DNA from: Bombyx mori
Taxonomy: Eukaryota; Arthropoda; Insecta; Lepidoptera; Bombycidae
DNA length: 64,000 nt
Assembly (NCBI RefSeq): GCF_030269925.1
Contig: NC_085124.1
Coordinates: forward strand, 4,712,001-4,776,000
Direction: 5' to 3'
Part shown: piece by piece, positions 1-11,497 of the stretch
Numbering within the stretch: the first letter of the stretch is position 1
Layout: the number at the start of each line of letters is the position of its first letter
Program-made: the position numbers and the translations under genes
The notes under the pieces: model-generated
The model's database searches: none
The model's input: the letters and a program-made list of their open reading frames with translations, nothing else
Told to the model about the DNA's origin: nothing

Positions 1-17
1 GCGAGTGTTTTATCTTA

Positions 18-447
18 TCTATATACTAATACGTGAAGCAAAAACTTTGTATCCCTTTTTACGAAAATTGCGCGGACGGAGGAGTATGAAATTTCCCACA
101 CTTATAGAGAATATAGAGAAGAAGTGCACAATGCTAATATTTTTTTTAAATAATGCATAAAAGATACATTAAATCAATAAAGAAAACATTACACACACTA
201 CATACCATGTATTTGACGCACACACGCATGCATACTATTTATTGATGATTTATTGTCAAACTTTTGTTCTTGACGTCTGTTGTCAAATTGAGAATAGATT
301 AAATATTGTTTGTCTTTGTTAATATTTTTTATAGTGTAGTCTTGGCGAAATTTGTGATTATAGAAGTATAAAATACAATCATAATAGTGTACAAACTTAC
401 AATTTCAATTATTTATAGTCGAACTTCGACTACTGCGGGACCTCTAG
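18..447 (+). mobile_element. Non-autonomous Helitron, family A copy 1
   Basis: Begins A|TC (TCTATATACTAATACG) and ends CTAG|T, with a near-perfect hairpin (TAGTCGAA C TTCGACTA) about 12 nt before the CTAG. This is the textbook Helitron end structure, with insertion between A and T and no target duplication. Two more copies lie at 13.9 and 14.6 kb. It encodes no protein. Confidence 0.85.
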
Positions 448-449
448 TA

Positions 450-719
450 TCTTTAAACGAGCAATTCTTGTATATTAATATATATGTATATAATCTGAAT
501 CTCAGAAACGGCTCCAACGATTTTCATAAAATTTACTATACAGGGGATTTCGGGGGCGATAAATCGATCTAACTACGATTTATTTTCCGAAAATGTTGTT
601 TTATTCGTGTTTTCAATAATCAGCTCTTCCCGACATCTTTTGGCGAATAATAATACTATTTTTTCTTAATTGAGGGCAACTAACCGCTTTAAAGACACAA
701 CGAGATGGTCATCGTCTAG
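450..719 (+). mobile_element. Non-autonomous Helitron, family B copy 1
   Basis: Starts TCTTTAAACGAGCAATTC and ends GGTCATCGTCTAG|T. The second copy at 16.5 kb keeps the terminal hairpin CGAGCAAAGCTCG. It follows family A copy 1 with only TA between them. Confidence 0.75.
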
Positions 720-1057
720 TCTTAATTTAACACGCCATTACTTGGATTCTGGGATGCTTAGCGTTAGGAGAAATGCTGTTATCGCATTGAATTTGTATTC
801 AGTTCTTAATTAGAGGTAAGGGCCATCGTTACCGAATAAGAGAAATAATATTTTAATATTAGGAGCTAAATTATGAAAAAGCAGATTTGTACTGAAAAAT
901 TGAAATTCGTTTTTTTTTTCATTTAACATATTTATTTAATTAAAATATCTACCATTATTATCTATGCATTGCTGCAAACTAATAGGAAGGTCATTTATGC
1001 CTTTGCGATAGAACTCTGTTGTGCTAGATTCTACAAACCGTGTTAAATCACTAACGT
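720..1057. other. No gene seen
   Basis: AT-rich sequence with short homopolymers; no coding signal or recognised repeat. Confidence 0.5.
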
Positions 1058-1480
1058 CACTCGTCCAGAGCTCACGGCCCACTTGATGTTAAGTGGTCAT
1101 CAGAGCCCATAGACATCTATAACGTAAATGCCGCCACTTACCTCGAGATAAGAGTTCTAAGATCTCAGTTTTTACAGCACAACGGCTGTCCTATCCTTCA
1201 AACCGAAAGGCATTACCGCTTCACAGCAGAAATAGGCGGAGTGGCGGTACCTGTCCATGCGAACTCATAAGACGTCCTACCACCAGTATATACGGAAATT
1301 ATAATTTTGCGGGTTTGATTTTTATTATACGATGTTATTCCTTCGCCGTGTTACAATTGTGAGCATTTGTTAAGTACGTATTTCATTAGAAAAATTGGTA
1401 CTTGCCAGGGCGATTCGAACACCGTTGCATCGCTACATACGAATGCACCGGACGCCTTATCCTTTAGGCCACGACGACTA
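1058..1480 (-). mobile_element. Bm1 SINE, near full length
   Basis: Read on the - strand it has a tRNA-related head (GTGGCCTAAAGGATAAGGCG ... GTGTTCGAATCG; Pol III box A and B-like), the ATGAAATACGTACTTAACAA middle, and the body common to all copies here (GCCTATTTCTGC equivalent ... CACTTAACA ...). The A tail is decayed. Confidence 0.9.
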
Positions 1481-2620
1481 CAGGGGTCTGAGAGGGTAGT
1501 AGTCGAAAAAAGTTTGCCCGCCACTGGTATTTGTGGTAGTCTTTCTGCCTGCTCGTTTGCCAGCGAAAATGATCAAATAATAGAATAATAACACTTTGAT
1601 TGAGGGAGATTGGAGTTATTAGTCTGGAACTACTAAATTGACACCAGTGATTACTTAACAGCCATTCTAGAAGCTTGTTAAAAGACTAAACGAATGAGCT
1701 CATACATTGAATTGTGTTCAATTAAAGAATAAAATCTTGAAACATTGTTAAACCGCGTCAATTTTAATAAAACTGTATTGGTGGTCAAGGCTTTAGGTCA
1801 ATATATTTAGAGTTCCAGTAATTATGAGGTCATTCTTGGATTAAATTCAAGGAACATATAAATCAAGATTAATTCATAGACTTTGTTTCGTAGAAAATAA
1901 ATATTATTAATCATTCCTAGTAATCTAGGCATCAGCTTCCAGCAGAGACAAATTAGATCAATACAAAATTCTAAAACAAGCATCAAAAAATGTCAACATG
2001 CTCAAACACTATCATTATGTATGAAGCCTTGTTATTATTTAACAAATAATTATAATTAGACATAAAGTCGATAGCTGTAGTAACATATCGCTTATTTTCA
2101 TAACTTGACACACTCGGAACTGTGTTAAAGTTTGTTGAACAAACCTAATGTTTTGTTAACGCCGTGTCCGTAGATGGAATACGTTTTGTTAGCGCCACGA
2201 AACGCATTATGCAATCGTCTGCAGCAATAGTGATAACCTTCCTGGCACATCCAACTGTAATCATGTCAGGTTCTGCGTCTAAACAATTTTGAACTTTATA
2301 CCCCTGACATAAATACCACGAGCATATCTAATATACGCTTAGAGGAATATTCCTAACATAATTGTGTCGTGTCCGTGGATAAGGAAGCAAACATTGCAGA
2401 TGATTTTTTTTTGTTTTGATGTCGCCGGAGATCAATTAGAACGTTGGTTGCTTTAAAATAATGCTAGTAGATGAAGAAAATAAAAAAATAAGGTATCTAT
2501 CCGCGAGGGCTTACAATATTTATCATACATAATAATATATAATTCGTATATAATTACTTCTAATTCATACGCTTATGTACATTATTCTAGAATTCCCTTT
2601 TTTATTTTTTAGTTTGTAGA
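1481..2620. other. No gene seen
   Basis: About 1.1 kb of AT-rich sequence without a recognisable repeat or coding pattern. Confidence 0.5.
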
Positions 2621-2624
2621 AAAA

Positions 2625-2806
2625 CGCCGGTCTTCCGCCCTCCACTGAGGAGGGCATATGGGAGTCGAACCAACCAAAAACCTCCTGTCGCTCAACAAAC
2701 CACGTCCGAACCTCGCATGAGACAGAACTCATGAAAAGGCAAAGGGGGGAGAGGGAAGCTTATAGTGCTGAGCACATCTCTCCCATCACCCTCCCCCTCG
2801 GGACAT
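2625..2806 (-). mobile_element. GC-rich A-tailed retroelement, 5'-truncated copy
   Basis: Matches the units at 9.8-10.4 kb and 19.1-19.4 kb (CTCATGAAAAGGCAAAGGGG, CTCTCCCATCACCCTCCCC). Sense is judged from the A tails of the other copies. Confidence 0.7.
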
Positions 2807-3132
2807 TCATTATTTCATTTTTATGAATAAACGAAAATGAAGAAGCCGAACGGTAATAATAGGTATGGAGGTAGGCTATAAAAATATTTGTCCTAGTGTC
2901 GCTTCGATCAACAAGTTACTATGGTTGATCGAAGTAGTGTCGTTTAAAAATTGAAAGAAACGGGAGTCCGAATTTTTATTGTTGTAGTAAGAATTGATTG
3001 GTGTAAACGCGCCCCGTCTGATAACTCGCTACCGCCAAATTATCTATCATTACTAACAAATAACGTCGTCTCCTTATCTTTAAGGCCACTTAAATGATTT
3101 TTTCCACTTTTGTCTAGTCATAACAAAATCAG

Positions 3133-3379
3133 GTTTTTTTTTATTTCTGAGATGGGTGGACGAGCTCACAGCCCACCTGGTGTTAAGTGGTTACTGGATC
3201 CCTTAGACATCTACGACGCAAATGCGCCACCCACCTTGAGATATAAGTTCTAAGGTCTCAGTATAGTTACAACGGCTGCCCCGCCCTTCAAGCCGAAACG
3301 CATTACTGCTTCACGGCAGAAATAGGCAGGGCGGTGGTACCTACACGCGTGGACTCGCAATAGGTCCTACCACCAGTAC
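3133..3379 (-). mobile_element. Bm1 SINE, 5'-truncated
   Basis: T-run then GATGGGTGGACGAGCTCACA ... TAGGTCCTACCACCAGTA; body only, without the tRNA-like head. Confidence 0.9.
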
Positions 3380-3617
3380 ATGCATATGTACGTAATGGCG
3401 ATAGAAAAGCCCGTGCTTGCAACTAAAAGCAAATGCTTAGAGGTTGGATTTAACGTTCTTTTGGTATGAAAAATCATCTGAATTTACTGAGAGCTCCACT
3501 AAATTCTTTGACATGTCTTAGTTAATTATGCACACAAATACAGCTGAAAAGCCGTAAATGAATTGGGCAGCGTTTTAGTTTTAAAGTGTGCAGTCACGAT
3601 TTCGTTATGTTTGTAAA

Positions 3618-3958
3618 TATATTTTGATACCATCGTCTCGTTTTTACCATCGCACCGCCCGCCACCGGAGTAGAGTTCATCCATACTACCTGGAGCCACT
3701 ACGTTCATCCACAGTGCGTTTCCAGAGATCTTTTTTGCCACGTACCATCCGGCTTTGGAATGAGCTCCCCTCCACGGTGTTTCCCGAGCGTTAAGACATA
3801 TCCTTCTTCAAGCGAGGCTTGTGGAGGGTACTTAACGGTAGGCAGTGACGTGGCTCTGTCCCTGGCATTGCTGACGTCCATGAGCGACGGTAACCACTCA
3901 CCATCAGGTGGGCCGTGTGCTCGTCTGCATATACGGCAATAAAAATAAATAAATAAAA
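3618..3958 (+). mobile_element. CR1/Jockey-type LINE 3' fragment
   Basis: Encodes the degraded C-terminus of a reverse transcriptase ORF (RFYHRTARHRSRVHPYYLEP, RFQRSFLPRTIRLWNELPST), then a 3' UTR (TGACGTCCATGAGCGACGGT) and an (AAAT)n tail. A frame break follows PSTVFPER. Confidence 0.85.
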
Positions 3959-4437
3959 GACACGTAAATTTTACATTTAAATAGATCATCGAAGTCTTTC
4001 GTCACATTTTTGAAATATCCTCCTTCTAGCAACAATATCAGATCCAGTTTTTATTCATGACCTTTGCCTTTTTTTCTGTCTTCTTATTTTTCGTTTAGGT
4101 TAAATGATTTTGGTGTCTGATCCAGTTGTCGATTTTATCATTATGCTCTCGTGACTATCTCAATCAGTGTAAGTTATAAAATCTTCCTAAAAGTCAAACC
4201 TCCGAACCAATTTTACATTTAAATGTTATGTTTAATAGGGGTGAGGTAATATTCTAACGTTTTACGAGTACTTGATGCCATTTTCATGTTTAATTCGTTT
4301 GAATTTAATGAACAAATTGTGACAATATTTAAAGGACGGGAAATCATGTTTGCGATCAAAAGCGATAAAAAGAAATCGTCTTTTTATTTTGATAGTAAAT
4401 TAATAAAACTATTAGTTTTCCATTACAAATGTCGCTC

Positions 4438-4691
4438 CATTTTTTTATTTTTTTTATTTCTTAGATGGATGGACGAGCTCACAGCCCACCTGGTGTTAAG
4501 TGGTTACTGGAGCCCATAGACATCTACAACGTAAATGCGCCACCCACCTCGAGATATAAGTTCTAAGATCTCAGTATAGTTACAACGGCTACCCCACCCT
4601 TCGAACCGAAACGCATTACTGTTTCACGGCGGAAATAGGCGGGGTGGTGGTACCTACCCGTGCGGACTCACAAGAGGTCCTACCACCAGTA
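4438..4691 (-). mobile_element. Bm1 SINE, 5'-truncated
   Basis: Same body as the copy 1.3 kb upstream (TAGATGGATGGACGAGCTCA ... CCTACCACCAGTA). Confidence 0.9.
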
Positions 4692-5107
4692 AAGCTGTAT
4701 AGCTGTATCTATTTACGGTCCGCACTCCATTTACCAGAATAGTTACTATGAAACCAGTTAAATTGGTTACACAAAACGTTAACAACATAAATAATTTATC
4801 CTTTTTGATGGGTGACAGTTAAATAATTGACTGTTTTATTATTTATTAAGGTTGAGGGACTAAAGGCTTTTGCAAATTGAATTGAATGTTACTTATAAGT
4901 GTAAGTAAGTGTATACTTTATTTGTATCAAGCTATTTCCATTCTAGTGAATGACCGAGCAATCAAAAACAGTTTACTTAGTATTCATTATTTGTACGAAC
5001 AACGCTGAGTACAATCCAACTCACGTTGTTCCGATATTTGTTTTAGGATGCGAATGACGCAATTCATGAAAATTTACAAAATTTTACTAAGGTTAGCTCA
5101 GTTAAGT

Positions 5108-5399
5108 AATCGTGGCCTAAATGATAAGACGTCCAATTCATTCGTGTGTAGTACCAATATCATTCCATATATTACCAATTTTTCCCGTAGGTACCTGCCA
5201 CCACCATGCCTATTTCTGCCGTGAAGCAGTAATGCGTTTCGGTTCGGGGCAGCCGTTGTAACTATACTTGAGACCTTAGAACTTATATCTCAAGGTGGGT
5301 GGCCGCATTTACGTCGTAGATGTCTATGGGCTTCAGTAACCACTTAACACCAGGTGGGCCGTGAGCTCGTCCACCCAACTAAGCAAAAAAAAGAAAAAA
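5108..5399 (+). mobile_element. Bm1 SINE with internal deletion
   Basis: A shortened tRNA-like head (GTGGCCTAAATGATAAGACG) runs into GTAGGTACCTGCCACCACC and the normal 3' body, then an A-rich tail. Confidence 0.85.
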
Positions 5400-5407
5400 T
5401 GTACCAA

Positions 5408-5648
5408 CACCATACCATATAGTACCAATTTTTCCAGTACCACCAACATGACTATTTCTGCCGTGAAGCAGTAATGCGTTTCGGTCTGAAGGACGGGGCA
5501 ACCGTTATACTGTAAAAGCTCAGACTTAGAACTCATCTCTCAAGATGGGTGGCCGCATTTACGTTGTAGATGTCAATGGGCTTCAGTAACCATTTAACAC
5601 CAGGTGGACCGTGAGATCGTTCATCTATCGATAAGCAATAAAGAAAAA
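5408..5648 (+). mobile_element. Bm1 SINE, second copy in direct tandem
   Basis: Starts within the same middle segment (ATATAGTACCAATTTTTCCA) right after the tail of the previous copy and ends CAATAAAGAAAAAA. The pair may come from a dimeric insertion or a local duplication. Confidence 0.8.
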
Positions 5649-5800
5649 AGTTAGTATCTGTCAGAGCTATCTGAGGAATTGTTTGAGATGATCAACCATT
5701 CCACTCCTTATTACCAACGCGCCTCTATAGGGTCTGGAAGCGCTGCGTTAATCTACAGGACGTTTCTAGAAATATTTCTTGTTACCCGGCCCACAAATCT
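5649..5800 (+). mobile_element. LINE reverse-transcriptase tail, decayed
   Basis: One frame reads SELSEELFEMINHSTPYYQR, which aligns with ECSEELFEMIPTSRFYHR in the better copy at 47.0-47.4 kb. It is only a short relic. Confidence 0.5.
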
Positions 5801-6331
5801 ACTCATATCTACTGTGTAAGAGTTGGAAACATATTTCATCTTCTAATTTCACAGCAAGCAGTACAAACTATTGTGTGAACCACCAAACTTTTGACTCATA
5901 AGCGCGTTTGAAATAAACACAAGCTAAGTCACGCCCACAAGCACTTAGCACGTGCTATGTTGGGACGTATGAAGCTACGACGTAACGTCTCTAATAATCC
6001 TAATTAATAATAAAAAAAATTATCATTACACGTGCTATCGTTATGACTTTTGTTTATTTTCGAGTAATGAGTTTAATTTTAATTGCAACTGGTTTTTTTT
6101 TTCGTGTTATTAATGAAAAATAACTGAAGTTAATTGAGCTCTTGATTGAGATCGTATCGGCATTTCTTTTCGTGCAATCGTTGCTATTTTGTATTGTTGT
6201 GTTCTTTGCGAAAACGATTTTCATTTGGTACCTACGTTTTTCCTTGAAAACGTATGCATGCGAACTTGATGTTTTTAAAAAAAATGTGTGACAAGGTCAA
6301 AAGACTTTATGGTGCCAAAAATTTGATATTT

Positions 6332-6611
6332 GAGTCGACTATTATCAAAGCCGGCAGGCAATGTGACTTTTGGACAATTATTGGTAAATCAGAAAAACGA
6401 ATTATTGACTTTGTATTCCATTGGCAGTCACAAAACTCTTCTGAACGACATCTTAGATAAATAACAGGTTAAGTATTAACCTTTATTTAATGCAGGTTTT
6501 GAACCGTATTCTTTGAAGGAGACGATTATATTCAAATCAATCTGTATTGACATATCAATAACATTTTTTTGTCCAAATGCACAGATTGCCACCTTTGATA
6601 ATAGACGACTC
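6332..6611. repeat. Imperfect inverted repeat, possible DNA-transposon relic
   Basis: GAGTCGACTATTATCAAAG at 6332 is mirrored by CTTTGATAATAGACGACTC ending 6611, and similarity continues inward for about 60 bp (TTTGGACA / TGTCCAAA). Outer ends and target duplication are not clear. Confidence 0.45.
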
Positions 6612-6699
6612 CATTTTATGTGTACACAGAGCTGTGATTTCATATAGGCAAAACTTACAACAGCAGTCTTTTTTTTTGACAATATTGACTGCGACATTG

Positions 6700-7599
6700 T
6701 ACGTCACTCGGTAATAAAACGGTAAAGATCAATTTAAAACGCATGTCACGGACTAGTGTGGACATAGACGTATCAGGATTTCACCGTGGTGGTCTTTTGT
6801 GTGTTGTATTGTCATTGCAAAAAGTATCTATGCTATAATATGGTATCATGTAATCACTGCTGTTAGTATAGTGATACTATGTAATCAGGCAATTTTAGAC
6901 CGTAGTAATAACGTGGTAAATCGACGTTTTGAAGGTCACTGGAATTCTTGGACGCGAGTTGCGTAGGGCTGGCTATTGTAGCGAACCTTGGGAAGGCCTG
7001 ATTCCGGCGGTGGACGTCTGTGGGCTGATGATGACAATGGTGCATAATGTGAAGGGATTTTAAAAAAAAGCCTCAGATACTAAATCTTTGACTCGTACCC
7101 ACGTGAACCACGGTATAGTAGTTATTAGATGTTTAAATAATAATGCTTACTAATTTAATGGAAATATCTAATATCACTTGTATCGTCAACTATATCTAAA
7201 AAGGAATTTTAATGACAATTTTTTCAGATTTTTTAATTATTCACCAAAGATAAACTAAAAAATGGAAAACGAAAATTCATTACTCGTTATATTATTATAT
7301 AGTATCGCTAAATTTAATGAGCTTTTTCAGATTACGCAATGTTCAAAAGCACTTCGCAACTGTGCATGCTAGTTATAGTGGATACTTTGTTGATGGCTCG
7401 TGAGTTCGAAGCTTATTTCTCAGTACACTGTACAAATAATTGGGTTTATTTTCAAACCGTTATTGCAATAGTCGAGTTCTAATTTTAAATTTAAATCTAG
7501 GTTTCCGTTGCTGGGAGATTGGAATAGCTGAGACATATTTTACCATTCTGTACCGTTATATATCTTAATATGTATGTATATATAATTCTTACATTTTAG
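6700..7599. other. No gene seen
   Basis: AT-rich sequence with scattered short open frames lacking any family motif. Confidence 0.5.
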
Positions 7600-7797
7600 T
7601 GAATTCCTTCGCCCATTGAGTTTCTCGTCGGATCTTCTCAATAGGTCGCGTTTTCGATCCGGTAGTAGATTCTGTGAAGCACGGCTCTTGCTAGCAGGCC
7701 AACAACACATCCGGTTTGAGCCCCATGAGCTTACCTACACGTCAAGGAGAAGCTGATATAGCCTCTCAAAGCTATCAGCATAGGTATGAAAAAAAAA
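7600..7797 (+). mobile_element. LINE 3'-end repeat (possibly BMC1-like), copy 1
   Basis: TTGAGTTTCTCGTCGGATCT ... GATTCTGTGAAGCACGGCTC ... TATCAGCATAGGTATG followed by an A-run. The same block recurs in both orientations at seven other places. The BMC1 name is from memory. Confidence 0.7.
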
Positions 7798-8016
7798 AGA
7801 ATTCCTCCTAAACGGCTTCATCAATTTTGATAGATATTAAATATTTTTTTATACAAATTTATTCAAAACGGTCCAGATTGTTACAACTTATTCAAGAAAA
7901 CTGGTAATTTTCAGGTATAGAATGTGTGTAACAGGACGTTTGTTGGGTTCGTTAGTAGGTATACCTATAAAGTGTTGGTAGGGGACTTCTGAGCCCCCAC
8001 AGGTAGCTACAGTCTA

Positions 8017-8208
8017 CGGGTAGGTACGCTGCCTATTTCTGCCGTGAAGTTGTAATTCGTGTCGATATGATGGGTGGAGCAACCTTGTACTAAAAAAACT
8101 GAGACGTAGAACACATATCCCAAGGTGGGGTTGCGGCATTTAAGTTGTTTATATCTATAGACTCCGTAAGCCACATAACACCAGGTGAACAGTGATCTCA
8201 TCTACACA
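8017..8208 (+). mobile_element. Bm1 SINE, diverged
   Basis: GGGTAGGTACGCTGCCTATT ... CACATAACACCAGGTGAAC; many substitutions suggest an old copy. Confidence 0.75.
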
Positions 8209-8917
8209 TTTTAGTAATATAAAGTTTTAAGCTTAAAAATAAAATTAACTGAAGATGTGTACTACTTTGTGTTACTTTTTAAAAAAAACACGACACGACA
8301 CTCATTTTTTTCGTTATTAATTTATAATTGTAATTTATTTTTCATTAACAAATTCCATGCCTTCAATGGAAGGTTAGCAACAATGTCGAGCCTATTGTGA
8401 GAATGCGATCATTGTGTGATAAACAAACAGACGTCACAAGAAACGATCAAAATAATTATACTGTCATTATGAGGCTCGTACAACGCGTAGCGTTTAGGGC
8501 AAGTAATTGTGTCGAATAAATATGGTGGGAGTTTCAATTGATGGAAAAAAATTCTTAAATTTGTTTAGGGCTCATTTGGTACTCATATGTTTTAGTAACT
8601 CATGCAACTTACTCATGGTTTTTAATTTTTGAAGCGGCTCCTGGATCCAAAAATGGCCTTGTCTTCCAATACGGGTTCCAATTTTCACGCCATTTTTTTT
8701 TTACATCCCCAGATTTTTTTGGGCCGGTGTCCGAATTTTTTATGAGGTTCCTTTGCCCTGGGGGTATCCGGACTATGTAGGACTGGACGGTCTGCAGATA
8801 TTGGGAGCGAACTAGGATCCAAGGGATGGAATTTAAGACCTAACCCGACAATTTTAATTCCTTAATTTCAAATGAAGAAGTCTAGGGTATTAGACTTTAC
8901 TCCACTAAGGCTTAGGA
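8209..8917. other. No gene seen
   Basis: AT-rich, then a more GC-rich patch (about 8690-8830) that may be an old retroelement fragment; no frame is convincing. Confidence 0.35.
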
Positions 8918-9046
8918 CCGTTACTGTGAAAACTAAGATTTCAAGATAGGTGGCGAAATTTACGTTATAGATGTCTATGGCCTCCGGTAACCACTTCACA
9001 CCAGGTGGGCCGTGAGATCGTCCACCCATCTAAGCAATAAAAAAAC
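8918..9046 (+). mobile_element. Bm1 SINE, 3' fragment
   Basis: Last 130 bp of Bm1 (GTGGCGAAATTTACGTTATA ... CACCCATCTAAGCAATAAAA). Confidence 0.85.
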
Positions 9047-9765
9047 CCAACATTTTATCGTAACAAAATTTTCTAAAGCAACTTAGTTGCTCACGGCTTC
9101 ATTTTGTTAGTTCTGGATGCTACGTCAGCTTCACCAGCCTGAGTACGTAGTTAATGGCAATTGTTAGTCAGTCTCGCATTACTATTAGGTTAGCAATTAC
9201 GTGGTATCATTACGGACCAAATAGTGTTCCCTTTTACGTCATAACCCTGATTCTGGGTGAGTCATGATCGGTATCATTATTCTCTAGCTATTTAGTATAT
9301 AGTAAACTACTAATATTTTTTAAGGATGTACCTAATACATTGCTTGCTTTCTTTATAACTGACAAAAGTTTTTCGGTTATTCATTTTGCTCTTCTTTAAT
9401 TTTGATTTTGCTATTCATTTTAGTAATATATAATTTACGAAGGTTCTTGGCTCCTAATAATATTCAATTATAACAATGATTGCCACTCTAACGAGTCATT
9501 GTCTAATTAACTTGAAAATTTCCACGCGTATCACGGACTGATACACACTTACATAAAAAAAAATACAACAATACAGTCGATTCAGAAGATTATATCCTCT
9601 TTTATTTTAAAAACGACCTAAACACTTTAATGCCGCCTTGAAATCGGTCCAGCAGTTCTTCATTGATGCGATTGCCAACGAATAGAATTTCATTTCAAAT
9701 GATATAGAATAACGTAAGTTTTTCACTAATTTGCTAAGTTTTATTAATGTAAATTTAAACGCACC
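9047..9765. other. No gene seen
   Basis: AT-rich sequence without recognised features. Confidence 0.5.
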
Positions 9766-9777
9766 GTAATTGCACTT
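9766..9777. repeat. 12-bp target-site duplication, left
   Basis: GTAATTGCACTT, identical to 10358-10369 on the other side of the dimer. Confidence 0.85.
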
Positions 9778-10357
9778 TTTTTTTTGATGAGGAGGAAAGC
9801 GCCTGACCTCCGCCCTCCACTGGGGATGGAGGGCGGGCATGTCGGAGTCGAACTAACTAAAACCTCCCGCGTCCAAACCTCGCATGAGATAGAACTCATG
9901 AAAAGGCAAAGGGGGGAAAGTGAAGCGTTTAGTGCCGAGCACATCTCTCCCATTACCCTCCCCCTCGGGACGCCGGACTGGCGGTCGTCGGCGCCACGAC
10001 CACCAGTCCTCTCGGTCGGCAGGCTATCCGAAGCCCGCCTAGATGGCGCCGGTTAGAATGGTCTACCCTCGGAATACCCCGCTGGGTCAGAACCAGCGTG
10101 GGTTGAGGAAAGCGCCTGACTTCCGCCCTCCACTGGGGATGGAGGGCGGGCATGTCGGAGTCGAACTAACTAAAACCTCCCGCGTCCAAACCTCGCATGA
10201 GATAGAACTCATGAAAAGGCAAAGGGGGGAAAGTGAAGCGTTTAGTGCCGAGCACATCTCTCCCATTACCCTCCCTCTCGGGACACCGGACCATCAGTCC
10301 TCTTGGTCGGCAGGCTATCCGAAGCCCGCCTAAATGGCGTTGGTTAGAGTGTGTACT
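9778..10357 (-). mobile_element. GC-rich A-tailed retroelement, head-to-tail dimer
   Basis: Two units with a 313-bp period: GAGGAAAGCGCCTGAC starts at 9792 and again at 10105, and the units are nearly identical (CTCATGAAAAGGCAAAGGGG in both). Only the outer - strand 3' end has an A tail (T-run from 9776). The whole dimer is flanked by GTAATTGCACTT at 9766-9777 and 10358-10369. Open frames across it are by-products of high GC. Confidence 0.85.
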
Positions 10358-10369
10358 GTAATTGCACTT
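10358..10369. repeat. 12-bp target-site duplication, right
   Basis: GTAATTGCACTT, identical to 9766-9777. Confidence 0.85.
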
Positions 10370-11184
10370 AGGTCTTATTTTCGCTCGCTGGACATTTGAA
10401 AGAGAATGCTGTAATGGATAACACCATCCTTTATATATTTGTGTTTTATTTTATTTGTGATCGATTTTTTGATATGCAATTAAGTATGCTCTACGCTAAT
10501 ATCTATTTCTCGTATAACAGTGTAAAAGGCTTGAAGGGAATTTCCTTATATGTAAAGTTATGATATATTGTACGAATTAACGCGTAGTTACGTACTTCAC
10601 GCATCATTTCCATTATATTCATGCACATCAGCTTTTTCGTATTAAATGTGTGATGGTTTGGAAATTCCTCGTGACAGTCTATTGGTGTAGTTATATTTGT
10701 TCAAAAAAAGGTATTGCTGGTTTGACTACTGTTAAGACATTTTTTGTGCTTCTTCTCAAGTATTATATCTCAATGTTGTTGTTTCTTTAGACTCCAGTAA
10801 CTATTTAACATCAGTGGTGCCATATGTCGAGAGATGAAGGCTGTTTGGTTTAAGCCACATTTTGGAGAGCCATATATAAAGTTTAAAATTTGGAAAAAAA
10901 ATCATAATTAACTTCTCCAGCTATTTGAATTGGGTAGACATAATTGAACTTCAATTAAAAACATCGAAGACTTACATATTATGTAAATTTCAGAGCAAAA
11001 GTGTATTTGCGAAAATTTTATTTTAATTAAACAATTCGGGGCATAATAATATGACCAAATAAATACAAGTCTTAAATTCAGTGAAAATAGGATAAGAATT
11101 GGAATATTTTTTCAGAAAGTAATACCATTTTATTGCATGCCGTAACACCCCGAGTGATGTTTGTAAATTACAATTTACACAATC
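10370..11184. other. No gene seen
   Basis: AT-rich; a scrap like Bm1 (AGACTCCAGTAACTATTTAA) is present near 10790. Confidence 0.45.
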
Positions 11185-11192
11185 GTCTAGAT

Positions 11193-11497
11193 CAGTGATT
11201 CTCAACCTTTTTTTTTGCGGCACATATTTAACGATTTCAAAATTTGGCGGCACACAAAAAAAAAGATAAAAATTATTTACTTACTCCAACACACTGCATA
11301 AATAGTTTATCAAAAAATTTTAATATACGAAATAAACTAAAATATACTATAATTTTTTTTTTGTGGATTTAATAAATATTCATGTTTAAAATATTTTTCC
11401 TTTAAAATGATATAATTTTATAATATTAACATTATTATATATTCGCAAAATTTGGCGGCACACAAAAGTGCCGCGGAACAGTGGTTGAGAATAACTG
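11193..11497. mobile_element. hAT-type MITE, 305 bp
   Basis: Terminal inverted repeats CAGTGATTCTCAACC and GGTTGAGAATAACTG (14 of 15 match when inverted), with a perfect 8-bp target duplication GTCTAGAT at 11185-11192 and 11498-11505. CAGTG-type ends plus an 8-bp duplication define the hAT superfamily. The interior is AT-rich and non-coding. Confidence 0.92.

Noticed and set aside
3588..3794. Open frame encoding MQSRFRYVCKYILIPSSRFY...
   Set aside because: It is the C-terminal part of a LINE reverse transcriptase, matching the copy at 47.0-47.4 kb, not a host gene.
6254..6697. Open frames of 68 and 73 codons facing each other
   Set aside because: They lie in the arms of an inverted repeat, so each is partly the reverse complement of the other; no protein family recognised.
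9784..10333. Several overlapping open frames on both strands, two nearly identical
   Set aside because: They come from the duplicated GC-rich retroelement; high GC lowers stop frequency, and the same frames recur in each unit.
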